Counted from the first letter of the stretch, positions 33,632 to 44,046 are shown. The stretch: 64,000 bases of DNA from Mycobacterium marseillense (GCF_010731675.1 NZ_AP022584.1:496001-560000); one strand, 5' to 3'. Notes: a model not told the origin generated them from the sequence alone. Numbers and translations are program-made.

Positions 33632-33886
33632 ATGGCACCAAGAACTGGACCCACCAACGTCGCGATGCCGCCGCCGGAGCCGGGCGCGCCGGTGGTGATC
33701 GACTGTGACGACTGCGCGGTGCGCGGCCCCGGCTGCCGCGACTGTGTGGTCAGCGTGATACTCGGGGTCCCGGATACTTTATTGCAGGACGAACGAGCGG
33801 CATTGGAAGTTCTCGCCGAGGTCGGCTTGGCGCCGCGGCTTCGGCTAGTCCCGATTCGTCGGGACCGTGGATCTGGGGTAGCCTAA
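33632..33886 (+). CDS. Small cysteine-rich actinobacterial protein
   Basis: 84 aa. The core [16 protein letters not shown] carries a CxxC-x6-CxxC arrangement able to bind one metal ion, followed by [10 protein letters not shown] and a C-terminal helix. I recall similar short proteins widely in actinobacteria, function unknown. The ATG at 33632 is 9 nt after AGAGGA; a longer frame to 33500 overlaps the divergent exonuclease gene and lacks support. It is on the same strand as the NlpC/P60 gene, 181 bp upstream of it. Confidence 0.75.
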   Translation: MAPRTGPTNVAMPPPEPGAPVVIDCDDCAVRGPGCRDCVVSVILGVPDTLLQDERAALEVLAEVGLAPRLRLVPIRRDRGSGVA

Positions 33887-33922
33887 ATGCCTTGTCCGCC
33901 AAAGGCCCTCGACCCAGGCGGA

Positions 33923-33964
33923 ATGGATCACATGAAAATGACAGAATTCTTTCTAATTTCTTAA
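33923..33964 (+). other. Possible 13-codon ORF in the leader of the NlpC/P60 gene
   Basis: ATG to TAA encodes 13 residues with codons that are unusually A/T-rich for this genome (TTT, CTA, ATT, TCT). A purine-rich AGGCGG precedes the ATG. No homologue is known to me; it may be chance. Confidence 0.15.
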
Positions 33965-33973
33965 CCGCCCGCT

Positions 33974-34004
33974 TTGGACAAACGCCGATATCGTTTCGTA
34001 ACCT
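33974..34004 (+). promoter_or_regulatory. Candidate promoter of NlpC/P60 gene
   Basis: TTGGAC (33974-33979) and TAACCT (33999-34004) with a 19-nt spacer, or 17 nt if CGTAAC is used. Two related 12-mers, GTTTCGTAACCT and GTTTGAGACCTA, lie in tandem at 33993 and 34005. MtrA-type response regulators control NlpC/P60 genes in corynebacteria and mycobacteria through loosely conserved direct repeats with GTAAC words, so this is a candidate site. Confidence 0.35.
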
Positions 34005-34023
34005 GTTTGAGACCTAAACCCGC

Positions 34024-34044
34024 TCGACGACCAGCATTCGTCGA
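34024..34044 (+). other. Leader hairpin upstream of NlpC/P60 gene
   Basis: TCGACGA and TCGTCGA pair over 7 bp around a 7-nt loop, between the candidate promoter and the ribosome binding site. A 5' leader of about 55 nt would contain it. Confidence 0.3.
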
Positions 34045-34067
34045 TGGCCGTTTAAGGAAGCAAAATC

Positions 34068-35213
34068 TTGAGGCTTGACTCTAGGTACCCGGTTGCGCGT
34101 GTCCTGACACGTTCGGTCCTGGGGACGCTAGCTGGCTTCGCGATTCTGTTCGGCGTGGTGACCGCCCCCTCATTGGCGGATCCGGCCGAAGACGCCATGG
34201 CAAAACTCAACGAGCTGTCGCGTCAGGCCGAGCAAACCACCGAGGCGATGCACAGCGCCCAGCTCGACCTGAACGACAAGGTGGCCGCCCAGCGCGCCGC
34301 CGACAAGAAGCACAACGACGACCAGGCCGCCGTCGACGCGACGAAGGCCCACTTGGCGTCGTTCCAGAACTCCGTCAACAACCTAGCCGCCGCCACCTAC
34401 ATGGGCGGTCACGTCGACGGCATGGAAGCCATCCTGACCGCCGGCTCGCCGCAGGGGCTCATCGACAAGCTCGCGGTGCAGCGGGTGATGGCCACGCAGA
34501 TGGCCAGCCAGATGAAGAGCTACCGGATCGCCGGCGAGCAGGCCGCCAAGGCCGAGCGCGAGTCCGCGAAGTCCGCCGCCGACGCCAAGAGCGCGGCCGA
34601 GCAGGCCGCCGCGGTGCGGGCCAGCTTGCAGTCCAAGCAAAGTCAGCTGCAGGTGCAGATCGCGGTGGTCAAGTCGCAGTACATGTCGCTGACCGCCGAC
34701 CAGCGCACCGCCCTCGCCAATCCCGCGCCGGCGGTGCCCGCGGCGGCGCCGGCTCCCGGCGCCCCGGCTCCGGAAGCGGCACCCCCGGGGCCCGGCCAGG
34801 CGCCCGGTGAGGCTCCGCCTCCGGGCGGGATGCCCGGGATGGCTCCCGGCGGCGGGGTCGGCGGCGGTGACCGCGCCACCGTCGTGCAGGCCGCGCTGAC
34901 CCAGGTGGGTTCGTCCTATGTGTGGGGCGGCGCCGCGCCCGGCGGCTTCGACTGCTCCGGACTGGTGATGTGGGCGTTCCAGCAGGCCGGCATCTCGTTG
35001 CCGCACTCCAGCCAGGCGATGGCCCACGGCGGTCAACCCGTGTCGCTGTCGGACCTGCAGCCCGGTGACGTGCTCACCTTCTACTCCGACGCCTCGCACG
35101 CCGGCCTCTACATCGGTGACGGCATGATGATCCATTCCTCCACCTACGGTGTGCCGGTACAGGTCGTGCCGATGAACTCTTCAGGCCCGATCTACGACGC
35201 CCGCCGTTACTAG
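34068..35213 (+). CDS. Secreted NlpC/P60 peptidoglycan endopeptidase (Rv2190c-like)
   Basis: 381 aa. Signal peptide with Ala-rich cleavage site near residue 37, a long coiled coil (about 42-212), a Pro/Gly/Ala linker (217-267) and a C-terminal NlpC/P60 domain with C296 (FDCSGLV), H344 and H356. It cleaves peptide stems of peptidoglycan during growth and division. The TTG start at 34068 is 7 nt after AAGGAAG and aligns with homologues. The coiled coil probably acts as an inhibitory or partner-binding module, as in other actinobacterial hydrolases. Confidence 0.95.
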   Translation: MRLDSRYPVARVLTRSVLGTLAGFAILFGVVTAPSLADPAEDAMAKLNELSRQAEQTTEAMHSAQLDLNDKVAAQRAADKKHNDDQAAVDATKAHLASFQNSVNNLAAATYMGGHVDGMEAILTAGSPQGLIDKLAVQRVMATQMASQMKSYRIAGEQAAKAERESAKSAADAKSAAEQAAAVRASLQSKQSQLQVQIAVVKSQYMSLTADQRTALANPAPAVPAAAPAPGAPAPEAAPPGPGQAPGEAPPPGGMPGMAPGGGVGGGDRATVVQAALTQVGSSYVWGGAAPGGFDCSGLVMWAFQQAGISLPHSSQAMAHGGQPVSLSDLQPGDVLTFYSDASHAGLYIGDGMMIHSSTYGVPVQVVPMNSSGPIYDARRY

Positions 35214-35277
35214 ACATCTCGCGCTGCGCCGGCGGCTTCCGATCCTGCTGGCCTGGGTTTTCGTCGTCGAACTGATC

Positions 35278-36087
35278 GTGGCCGCGGCCGTGCCGTTCGA
35301 CGCCGTGCGGAACAGCCGGCTCCGGCCCCCGCAGCTGATCACGCCCGCGCGCAGCCAGGTCAGCGCCTCGACGAAGTCGATCGTCGTCGGCGACCGTACC
35401 GTCCGGCTGCTGGGCCTCGGCGGCGCGTCGAGTGAGCGCCTGTTGTCGCGGGTGGCCTCGGACATGGGCGCCGCGATCAACGCCGTGGAGGCGTTCTGGG
35501 GCGCCGACTGGCCACGCGAAATCTCGGTGGTCGCGGCCGGCACGGACGAGGAATTTCGCGCCGCCGCCGGCGGGGGACCGGCGGCGCAATGGGCCGACAT
35601 CGCCGCCGCCACGGTCTCCGACCGGATCGACCCCGCTCGCCGGGTCGCCCTCGGCCAGCGCATCGTGTTCGCGCCGGGCGCCGCCACCATCAGTGCAACG
35701 TCCCTGCGAATCGTGTTGACCCACGAGCTTTTTCACTACGCCTCGCGCGCGGACACCGTTGCGGACGCACCCCGCTGGCTCACCGAGGGCGTCGCCGACT
35801 TCGTCGGCCGCCCCCCAACGCCGGTGCCCAGGGAGGGGATGCTGCCCATGACGCTGCCCTCGGATGCCGACCTGGACGTGCCGGGCGCGCCGCGCTCGCT
35901 GGCCTATGACCGCGCCTGGTGGTTCGCCCGGTTCGTGGCCGACACCTTTGGCGCGCCGAAGCTGCACGACCTCTACCTGGCGACCTGCGGCGTCAGGCGC
36001 GCCGACATGGCGACGGCGGCCCACGACGTGCTGGACACCAGCGAGGCGGGCCTGCTCACCGGTTGGCGCCAGTGGCTGACCCATTAG
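35278..36087 (+). CDS. HExxH metallopeptidase-like protein (Rv2189c-like)
   Basis: 269 aa from the only conventional start (GTG 35278). The zinc-peptidase motif HELFH is followed by TEGVADF (the third, glutamate ligand of gluzincin/peptidase MA-like families). In the same frame just upstream (35224-35277) the DNA encodes RRRLPILLAWVFVVELIVA, a typical positively charged signal anchor, but no ATG, GTG or TTG lies between an in-frame stop at 35173 and 35278. A start at CTG 35224 would restore the anchor. It follows the NlpC/P60 gene by 64 bp or less, suggesting an operon. Confidence 0.8.
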   Translation: MAAAVPFDAVRNSRLRPPQLITPARSQVSASTKSIVVGDRTVRLLGLGGASSERLLSRVASDMGAAINAVEAFWGADWPREISVVAAGTDEEFRAAAGGGPAAQWADIAAATVSDRIDPARRVALGQRIVFAPGAATISATSLRIVLTHELFHYASRADTVADAPRWLTEGVADFVGRPPTPVPREGMLPMTLPSDADLDVPGAPRSLAYDRAWWFARFVADTFGAPKLHDLYLATCGVRRADMATAAHDVLDTSEAGLLTGWRQWLTH

Positions 36088-36137
36088 GGCGCACCGCCGG
36101 GCTCAGGCCGTGTGCACGGACCGCATCGCCGTCACGC

Positions 36138-36143
36138 TAGCCT
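36138..36143 (+). promoter_or_regulatory. -10 box of pimB (leaderless type)
   Basis: TAGCCT followed by GTCGCAG (7 nt) and the GTG at 36151; no ribosome binding site. Confidence 0.5.
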
Positions 36144-36150
36144 GTCGCAG

Positions 36151-37281
36151 GTGAGTCGGGTCCTGCTGGTAACCAACGACTTTCCGCCCCGCCCGGGCGG
36201 CATCCAGTCGTACCTCGGTGAGTTCGTCGGTCGACTCGCCGAGGCCACGTCGCATTCGGTGACGGTGTATGCGCCGCAGTGGAAGGGCGCCGAGGCCCAC
36301 GACGAGGCGGCCGGCTACCGCGTGGTGCGCCATCCGGGAACCCTGATGCTGCCCGGCCGGGCGGTCGATGCCCGGATGCGGCGGCTGATCGGCGACCGGG
36401 GCATCGAGACCGTCTGGTTCGGGGCGGCCGCGCCGTTGGCCCTGCTGGCCCGACGAGCTCGTGGGGCGGGGGCGAAGCGGGTGGTGGCCAGCACGCACGG
36501 CCACGAGGTTGGCTGGTCGATGCTGCCGGTCGCGCGGTCCGTGCTGCGTCGCATCGGTGACGACACCGACATCGTCACGTTCGTCAGCCGCTATACGCGG
36601 TCCCGGTTCGCGCCGGCGTTCGGTCCCAAGGCGTCGCTGGAATACCTGCCCTCCGGGGTGGACACCGACAAGTTCCGGCCCGATCCGGCCGGGCGCGCCG
36701 AGCTGCGCCGGCGCTACGGGTTGGGCGAACGGCCCACCGTGGTGTGCGTGTCGCGGCTGGTGCCCCGCAAGGGCCAGGACATGCTCATCAGGGCGCTGCC
36801 GTCGATCCGGCGACGCGTCGACGGGGCCGCCCTGGTCATCGTCGGCGGCGGACCCTACCTGGAATCGCTGCGGGCCCTGGCCCGCGACTGCGGGGTGGCC
36901 GACGAGGTCATCTTTACCGGGGGCGTGCCGGCCGCCGAACTGCCCACGCACCACGCGCTGGCGGACGTGTTCGCGATGCCGTGCCGCACCCGCGGCGCCG
37001 GGCTGGACGTCGAGGGGCTGGGCATCGTCTTCCTGGAGGCCTCGGCGAGTGCGGTGCCCGTCGTCGCCGGAAAATCCGGGGGAGCCCCGGAAACGGTGCG
37101 GCACAACGAAACCGGGCTCGTCGTCGACGGGGGCTCGGTCACCGAAATCGCCGACGCCGTCGCCGAGTTGCTGAGCGATCGGGACAGGGCGGCCGCGATG
37201 GGCGCGGCCGGGCGCGAATGGGTGACGGCCCAGTGGCGCTGGGACACCCTGGCGGCGAGGCTGGCCGGGCTGCTCGGCTAG
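36151..37281 (+). CDS. pimB: Phosphatidylinositol monomannoside mannosyltransferase PimB'
   Basis: 376-aa GT-B glycosyltransferase of family GT4, matching Rv2188c, which adds the second mannose to PIM1 at the inner face of the membrane. The N-terminal GGIQSYL loop (16-22), the VSRLVPRKGQD motif and the GT4 donor-site stretch GIVFLEASASAVPVV are visible. The GTG at 36151 is fixed by homology and by TAGCCT 7 nt upstream. It acts at the start of the PIM/LM/LAM pathway, to which Rv2181-like and MptA genes of this window also belong. Confidence 0.95.
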   Translation: MSRVLLVTNDFPPRPGGIQSYLGEFVGRLAEATSHSVTVYAPQWKGAEAHDEAAGYRVVRHPGTLMLPGRAVDARMRRLIGDRGIETVWFGAAAPLALLARRARGAGAKRVVASTHGHEVGWSMLPVARSVLRRIGDDTDIVTFVSRYTRSRFAPAFGPKASLEYLPSGVDTDKFRPDPAGRAELRRRYGLGERPTVVCVSRLVPRKGQDMLIRALPSIRRRVDGAALVIVGGGPYLESLRALARDCGVADEVIFTGGVPAAELPTHHALADVFAMPCRTRGAGLDVEGLGIVFLEASASAVPVVAGKSGGAPETVRHNETGLVVDGGSVTEIADAVAELLSDRDRAAAMGAAGREWVTAQWRWDTLAARLAGLLG

Positions 37282-37294
37282 CGGCGCCGAGCGG

Positions 37295-39097
37295 TCAGTC
37301 CTTTTGGTAGATGGCCTCGATGTCGGAGGCGAACTTTTCGGCCACCACGTTGCGCTTGACCTTCATCGTCGGGGTCAGCTCGCCGGTGTCCTCGGTGAAA
37401 TCGACCGGCAGGATGCGGAACTTGCGGATCGACTCGGCGTGCGACACCGCCAGATTGGCGTCCTTGATGGCCGCGTCCACCTCGGCGACGAGGTCGGGAT
37501 CGGTGGCCAGGTCGGCCACCGAGGTGCCGGATCCCTTCTGGTTGCGCTGTTTCCAGCCGTCGAACGCCTCGGGGTCGATGGTGATCAGCGCGGCGATGAA
37601 CGGCTTGTTGTCGCCGACGACCATGGCCTGACTGATCAGCGGATGCGCCCGCAGCCGGTCCTCGAGCACGGCGGGCGCGACGTTCTTGCCGCCCGCGGTG
37701 ACGATGATTTCCTTCTTGCGTCCGGTGATCTTCAAGAAGCCGTCCTCGTCGAGCACGCCCAGATCGCCGGTCCTGAACCACCCGTCGGTGAACGCGTCGG
37801 CGGTGGCCTGCTCGTTGCGCCAGTAGCCGCTGAACACCACGCCGCCGCGCACCAGCAGCTCGCCGTCGTCGGCGATGCGCATGCTGTTGCCGGGCAACAA
37901 CGTTCCGACCGTGCCGATCTTGACGTTGCCGACCTGGTTGACCGTGATCGCGGAGCTGGTCTCGGTCAGGCCGTAGCCCTCATGGATGGTCAGGCCGACG
38001 CCCCGGTAGAAGTGCCCCAGCCGCGACCCCAGCGGCGCGCCGCCCGACACGGACGCATGGCAGTCGCCGCCCAGCGCCCCGCGCAACTTGCGGTAGACCA
38101 GCCGGTCGAACAGCGCGTGCTTGGCGCGCAGCAGCGGCCCCCGCCGGCCGCGGTCGGAGGCCTCGCTCCAGTCGACGGCGGTTTGCACGGCCATGGCGAA
38201 GATCCGGCCCTTGCCGTCGTTCGCCGCGTTTTGCTCGGCCGTGTTGTAGACCTTTTCGAACACCCGCGGGACCGACACCACCACGGTCGGTTTGAACACC
38301 GCGAACATCGGCACCAGGTTCTTGATGTCGCTGGTGAACCCGACCGTCACCTTGTTGGCGAAGGCGGACAACGTCAGCGAGCGCGCCAGCACGTGCGCCA
38401 GCGGCAAGAAGATCAGCAGCCGCTGGCCCTCGTCGAGCAGCGTCGGCAGGCTCTCCTTGGCGCCGCGGGTCTCATACAGCAGGTTCGAATGCGTCAGCTG
38501 GCAGCCCTTGGGCCGCCCGGTGGTGCCCGAGGTATAGATCAATGTCGCGGGGTCCCCGGCCCGCAGGGCCTCCAGGCGTGCGGTCAGCTCGGCCGGCTCC
38601 ACCGACTCGCCGGCCTCGACGAGTTGGTCGAGCGCCTTGGGGCCCGAACCGTCGATGTGCAGCACCCGGCGCAGGGCGGGCAGTTCGGCGGTCAGTTCGG
38701 TGACCATGGCCGCGTGTTCGTCGGTTTCGGCGAAGGCCAGCACCGCCTCGGAGTCCTGCAGCACCCAGCGCACCTGTTCGGCCGACGACGTCTCGTAGAT
38801 CGGCACGGTGACCGCGCCGATCGACAAGATCGCCAGGTCGAGGATCGCCCATTCGTAGCAGGTGGCACAGAAGATCGACACCCGGTCGCCGGCCTGCACC
38901 CCGAGTGCGATCAAACCCAGTGCGGCGGAGCGGATCTGGCCGGCCGCCTCGGCGCAGGTGACGTCGGTCCACTCGCCGTCGACCTGACGCTGGTAGATGA
39001 CAAAGTTCGGGTCGTCGCGCTCGTGTTCGAAGACCATCGCGGCGATGTTGTCGTCATCGTCGACCGGAAAGCGGGCGGGGACGCTGTACTCACGCAC
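37295..39097 (-). CDS. fadD15: Long-chain fatty acid--CoA ligase FadD15
   Basis: 600 aa, equal to M. tuberculosis FadD15. Adenylate-forming enzyme that activates fatty acids to acyl-CoA. The P-loop-like motif [11 protein letters not shown] (188-198), [17 protein letters not shown] and the C-terminal lysine motif [14 protein letters not shown] are intact. It starts with GTG at 39097 after a GAGG. It ends 13 bp from the end of pimB. Confidence 0.95.
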   Translation of the reverse strand: MREYSVPARFPVDDDDNIAAMVFEHERDDPNFVIYQRQVDGEWTDVTCAEAAGQIRSAALGLIALGVQAGDRVSIFCATCYEWAILDLAILSIGAVTVPIYETSSAEQVRWVLQDSEAVLAFAETDEHAAMVTELTAELPALRRVLHIDGSGPKALDQLVEAGESVEPAELTARLEALRAGDPATLIYTSGTTGRPKGCQLTHSNLLYETRGAKESLPTLLDEGQRLLIFLPLAHVLARSLTLSAFANKVTVGFTSDIKNLVPMFAVFKPTVVVSVPRVFEKVYNTAEQNAANDGKGRIFAMAVQTAVDWSEASDRGRRGPLLRAKHALFDRLVYRKLRGALGGDCHASVSGGAPLGSRLGHFYRGVGLTIHEGYGLTETSSAITVNQVGNVKIGTVGTLLPGNSMRIADDGELLVRGGVVFSGYWRNEQATADAFTDGWFRTGDLGVLDEDGFLKITGRKKEIIVTAGGKNVAPAVLEDRLRAHPLISQAMVVGDNKPFIAALITIDPEAFDGWKQRNQKGSGTSVADLATDPDLVAEVDAAIKDANLAVSHAESIRKFRILPVDFTEDTGELTPTMKVKRNVVAEKFASDIEAIYQKD

Positions 39098-39272
39098 TCT
39101 TATGACCTCAATTGACCTCGTGACGTTTCCCGGCAGCCGGGGTTGCTGTCGACCAGCCTAATCCGAGCATCGAACCAGCACGGCGATAGTCGCTGCGGCG
39201 GGGGCCGCGATTGCCCCGCCGCGATGCCCGCCCTCGGCGGGACGCCGCGGGCCGGTGTGTGAAGCTGTGGGC

Positions 39273-39662
39273 ATGAGCAGCATCCAGATCGCGGATGAGA
39301 CGTTTGTCGCCGCCGACGGCGCACGGGTGGGCGCCGCGGTCGCGGATCGGGCGAGTTGGCGTCGCTGGTGGCCCGACCTGCGGCTGCAGGTCGTCGAGGA
39401 CCGCGCCGACAAGGGCATCCGGTGGTCGGTCACCGGCGCGCTGACCGGGACCATGGAGGTCTGGCTGGAACCGTCGCTGGACGGGGTCGTGCTGCACTAC
39501 TTCCTGCACGCCGAGCCCACCGGGGTGGCGGCCTGGCAGCTGGCCAAGCTCAACCTGGCGAAAATGACACACCGCCGCCGGGTGGCGGGCAAAAAAATGG
39601 CCTTCGAGGTCAAGACGACACTGGAACGGTCACGTCCGGTCGGAGTTTCTCCGGTAGTTTAG
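39273..39662 (+). CDS. SRPBCC-like protein (Rv2186c-like)
   Basis: 129 aa, same length as Rv2186c. The pattern of an N-terminal strand, a helix ending in WRRWWPDLRL, a curved sheet and a C-terminal helix suggests the START/SRPBCC fold. Ligand unknown. It is first in a same-strand run with the next SRPBCC protein, a Get3-like ATPase, a small Cys protein and an acyltransferase. Confidence 0.85.
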   Translation: MSSIQIADETFVAADGARVGAAVADRASWRRWWPDLRLQVVEDRADKGIRWSVTGALTGTMEVWLEPSLDGVVLHYFLHAEPTGVAAWQLAKLNLAKMTHRRRVAGKKMAFEVKTTLERSRPVGVSPVV

Positions 39663-39778
39663 CCGGGTCGGGTCCGCGCAGAGAGTACCGTTTCGGACCG
39701 AGACCCGCGGGGGTCCCCGCACGGCAGGTTCGAAGCAGCCGGGGCCGATCCGCGTGCGGGAGAGAGGGCAGCAACCAG

Positions 39779-40216
39779 GTGGCGGAGAAGACGACGCAAA
39801 CCATCTACATCGAAGCCGACCCGGGCACCGTGATGCAGGTGATCGCCGATATCGATTCCTACCCGCAGTGGATCTCGGAGTACAAGGAAGCCGAGGTCCA
39901 GGAGAAGGACGCGGACGGCTACCCGAAGGTGGCCCGGATCGTCATGGACGCCACCGTCCTCAAGGACACCATGGTGATGTCCTACCAATGGCACAAGGAT
40001 CGCCAATCGGTTAGCTGGACGCTGGTATCGAGCTCGCTGCTGCGCTCCCTCGAGGGCTCGTACCGGTTGGCGCCCAAGGGATCTGGCACCGAAGTCACCT
40101 ACGAACTCTCCGTTGACCTGGCCATGCCGATGATCGGACTGCTCAAGCGCAAGGCCGAGCGGCGGTTGACCGACACCGCGTTGAAGGATCTGAAGAAACG
40201 AGTCGAGGCTGAGTGA
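39779..40216 (+). CDS. SRPBCC protein, TB16.3-like (Rv2185c)
   Basis: 145-aa polyketide-cyclase/SRPBCC fold protein, counterpart of TB16.3. The N terminus TTQTIYIEADPGTVMQVIADI and the YPQWISEYKEAEV loop are typical of this family. The GTG at 39779 lies about 10 nt after AGAGGG. Its end overlaps the putative start of the ATPase gene. Confidence 0.88.
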   Translation: MAEKTTQTIYIEADPGTVMQVIADIDSYPQWISEYKEAEVQEKDADGYPKVARIVMDATVLKDTMVMSYQWHKDRQSVSWTLVSSSLLRSLEGSYRLAPKGSGTEVTYELSVDLAMPMIGLLKRKAERRLTDTALKDLKKRVEAE

Positions 40217-41480
40217 GACGGCTGCGCCCGCCCCGGCCCGGATCAGTCTCTTCGTTGGCAAAGGCGGGGTAGGGAAATCCACCCTGGCTTGCGCCACCGC
40301 GGTCAGTTCCGCCAGCGCGGGGCAGCGGGTGCTGGTGGTGTCCACCGACCAGGCGCACTCGCTCGGTGACGTGCTGGGCATACCCGTCCCGCCCAGCCAG
40401 GACGAACTGGTGCGGGTGTCCGCCGATCTCGAAACCGGGCGAGCGGAGGCCGGCGGCGGGTTTCTCGATGCGCTGGCCCTGGACACCCTCGCCCTGCTCG
40501 AGGTCCGGTGGCGCGACGTCGTCGCCACCCTGGACCGGCGGTTCCCCAACTCCGAATTGAGCACCATTGCGCCCGAAGAGCTTTCGGCGTTGCCCGGCGT
40601 TCAGGAGGTGCTCGGCCTGCATGCCGTCGGCGAGCTGGCCGGCTCCGGGCGATGGGACCGCGTGGTGGTCGATTGCGCGTCGACCGCCGACGCCCTGCGG
40701 ATGTTGACGTTGCCCGCCACCTTCGGGCTGTACGTCGAGCGGGCGTGGCCGCGGCATCGCCGGCTGTCCGTCACCGCCGACGACGCCCGCTCGGCGGCGG
40801 TGGTCGAGTTGCTCGAGCGCATCAGTGCCAGCGTGGAGACGCTCGGCGCGCTACTCACCGATGGCGAGCTGGTCGGTGCGCATCTGGTGCTGACCCCTGA
40901 GCGGGTCGTCGCCGCGGAGGCGGCCCGCACGCTGGGGTCGCTGGCCTTGATGGGTGTGCGCGTCGAAGAGCTGATCGTGAACCAGGTTCTGCTGCAAGAT
41001 GACTCGTACGAATACCGCAATCTGCCCGAGCATCCGGCCTTCTACTGGTACACCGAACGCATCGCCGAGCAGCAGGGCGTGCTCGACGAACTCGACGCCA
41101 CCATCGGTGAGGTCGCCCTCGTGATGACCCCACACCTGTCCGGCGAGCCGATCGGCGCCAAGGCGCTGGGCGCGCTGCTCGATGCCGCCCGCCGCCGGGG
41201 AGGCACCGCGCCGCCGGGCCCCTTGCGGCCCACCGTCGACCTCGAATCCGGGACGGGACTTGGGTCCGTCTACCGGATGCGGCTAGCGTTGCCGCAACTC
41301 GATCCGTCGGCGCTGACCTTGGGGCGGGTCGATGACGACCTCATCATCAGCGCCGGCGGACTGCGGCGCAGGGTGAGGTTGGCGTCCGTGCTTCGGCGCT
41401 GCACGGTGCTGGACGCACGCCTGCGGGGTAGTGAGTTGACGGTGCGTTTTCGACCAGATCCGGAGGTGTGGCCTAAGTGA
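40209..41480 (+). CDS. ArsA/Get3-type ATPase (Rv2184c-like); start codon unconventional
   Basis: The N-terminal Walker A motif GKGGVGKS is encoded at 40257-40280, in the same frame as the rest of the gene, so translation must begin before it. Between an in-frame stop at 40191 and the Walker A there is no ATG, GTG or TTG. CTG at 40209 overlaps the upstream stop and would give LSETAAPAPARISLFVGKGG, very like homologues. The first conventional start (GTG 40329) would lose the ATP site. The STDQAHSLGDVL switch motif is present. Get3/ArsA ATPases handle membrane proteins or metalloids; the substrate here is unknown. Confidence 0.8.
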   Translation: MSETAAPAPARISLFVGKGGVGKSTLACATAVSSASAGQRVLVVSTDQAHSLGDVLGIPVPPSQDELVRVSADLETGRAEAGGGFLDALALDTLALLEVRWRDVVATLDRRFPNSELSTIAPEELSALPGVQEVLGLHAVGELAGSGRWDRVVVDCASTADALRMLTLPATFGLYVERAWPRHRRLSVTADDARSAAVVELLERISASVETLGALLTDGELVGAHLVLTPERVVAAEAARTLGSLALMGVRVEELIVNQVLLQDDSYEYRNLPEHPAFYWYTERIAEQQGVLDELDATIGEVALVMTPHLSGEPIGAKALGALLDAARRRGGTAPPGPLRPTVDLESGTGLGSVYRMRLALPQLDPSALTLGRVDDDLIISAGGLRRRVRLASVLRRCTVLDARLRGSELTVRFRPDPEVWPK

Positions 41481-41848
41481 GTGGGGCTCATCCCGAAATC
41501 GGTCCGGAGCTACGCAGGCTCGCACAGTCGATTCTGGACGGCATCGATCCCGCGGTGCGCGCGGCGGCGGCGCTGACGGCGGGTGCGGGACCCGGCACCG
41601 GCAAGTGCCAGCAGGTGTGGTGCCCGGTGTGCGCGCTGGCGGCGTTGGCGACCGGCGACCAACACCCCTTGCTCACGGCGATCGCCGACCACAGCATCGC
41701 CCTGCTTCAGGTGATCCGCGACATCGTCGACGACATCGACCGCGCGTCCACGCCCCCGACCGAACCGCCGCCCGACGGTCCGCCCGACCCCGGCGACGGT
41801 GCCCCGCGGACCCGTTATCAGCCCATCCCGGTCACGCTGGACGAGTGA
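41477..41848 (+). CDS. Small conserved protein with CxxxxxCPVC motif (Rv2183c-like)
   Basis: 123 aa. Helical N terminus, then GKCQQVWCPVCAL, a possible metal site, then a helix and an acidic Pro-rich tail. The GTG at 41477 overlaps the ATPase stop (GTGA), so it is coupled to the ATPase and may be its partner. Function unknown. Confidence 0.82.
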   Translation: MSGAHPEIGPELRRLAQSILDGIDPAVRAAAALTAGAGPGTGKCQQVWCPVCALAALATGDQHPLLTAIADHSIALLQVIRDIVDDIDRASTPPTEPPPDGPPDPGDGAPRTRYQPIPVTLDE

Positions 41849-41935
41849 GGTGCCTGCGTCGCAGGTGGTCCCTTCTCGTGGGGATAGGTACAGTTGGCGC
41901 AGAACATCAGCGGGGTGTAGCCGAGAGGGAGGGCC

Positions 41936-42660
41936 ATGTGGTACTGGCTGTTCAAGTACGTACTCCTCGGCCCGCTGCTGTCTCTGCTGGGGCGGCCGAA
42001 AGTTGAAGGCTTAGAACACGTTCCGAGCTCCGGACCGGTGATACTGGCAAGCAACCACCTGGCCGTGATGGACAGCTTCTATCTTCCGTTGGTGGTGCGC
42101 CGCCGAATCACCTTCCTGGCGAAGTCGGAATATTTCACCGGCACCGGTGTGAAGGGGTGGTTCCAGCGGTGGTTCTTCACCGCCGTCGGGCAGGTGCCCA
42201 TCGACCGGACCGATGCCGACAGCGCCCGGGCCGCGCTGACCACCGCCCAACAGGTGCTGAGCCAGGGCAAGCTGCTGGGCATGTATCCCGAAGGCACGCG
42301 ATCCCCGGACGGCCGGCTCTACAAGGGCAAGACGGGGCTGGCGCGGCTCGCCCTGGAGACCGGGGTCCCGGTGATCCCGGTCGCGATGATCGGCACCAAT
42401 GTCGTCAACCCGCCCGGAACCAACATGTTGCGGTTCGGGCGGGTCACCGTTCGCTTCGGCAAGCCGATGGACTTCTCGCGCTTCGACGGGTTGGCGGGCA
42501 ACCGCTTCATCGAGCGGGCCGTCACCGACGAAGTGATCTACGAGCTGATGGGGCTCTCCGGCCAGGAGTACGTCGACATCTACGCGGCCAGCCTAAAAAT
42601 GGGCGGCAGCGGTGACGAGGGCGACGGCGAGGCCGTGCGGATCCCCGAGACCGCTGCCGG

Positions 42661-42664
<4 letters not shown>
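41936..42664 (+). CDS. 1-acylglycerol-3-phosphate acyltransferase-like (PlsC family, Rv2182c-like)
   Basis: 242 aa. The acyltransferase motifs are H41-x4-D46 (NHLAVMDS) and EGTRS (E119 to S123). It probably makes phosphatidic acid or acylates a related lipid at the inner membrane. The ATG follows GAGAGGGAGG. The stop (TAG) overlaps the stop of the convergent mannosyltransferase by 4 bp. Confidence 0.92.
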
Positions 42665-43953
<1,289 letters not shown>

Positions 43954-44034
43954 GTCGCACAACAGCGTAATGGGTGCCCGCGCCCGGACATCCCTGGTGC
44001 AGCGCGGCTCCCACGGCCCCGGCGCGCGAAGGCG

Positions 44035-44040
44035 TAGGTT
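44035..44040 (+). promoter_or_regulatory. -10 box of Rv2180c-like gene (leaderless type)
   Basis: TAGGTT followed by TCAAGA (6 nt) and the GTG at 44047. Confidence 0.45.
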
Positions 44041-44046
44041 TCAAGA

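Noticed and set aside
33887..34067. Riboswitch (for example the cyclic-di-AMP type found ahead of some actinobacterial hydrolase genes)
   Set aside because: The conserved blocks of that class as I know them are not present and only one 7-bp stem is evident. A covariance search would decide.
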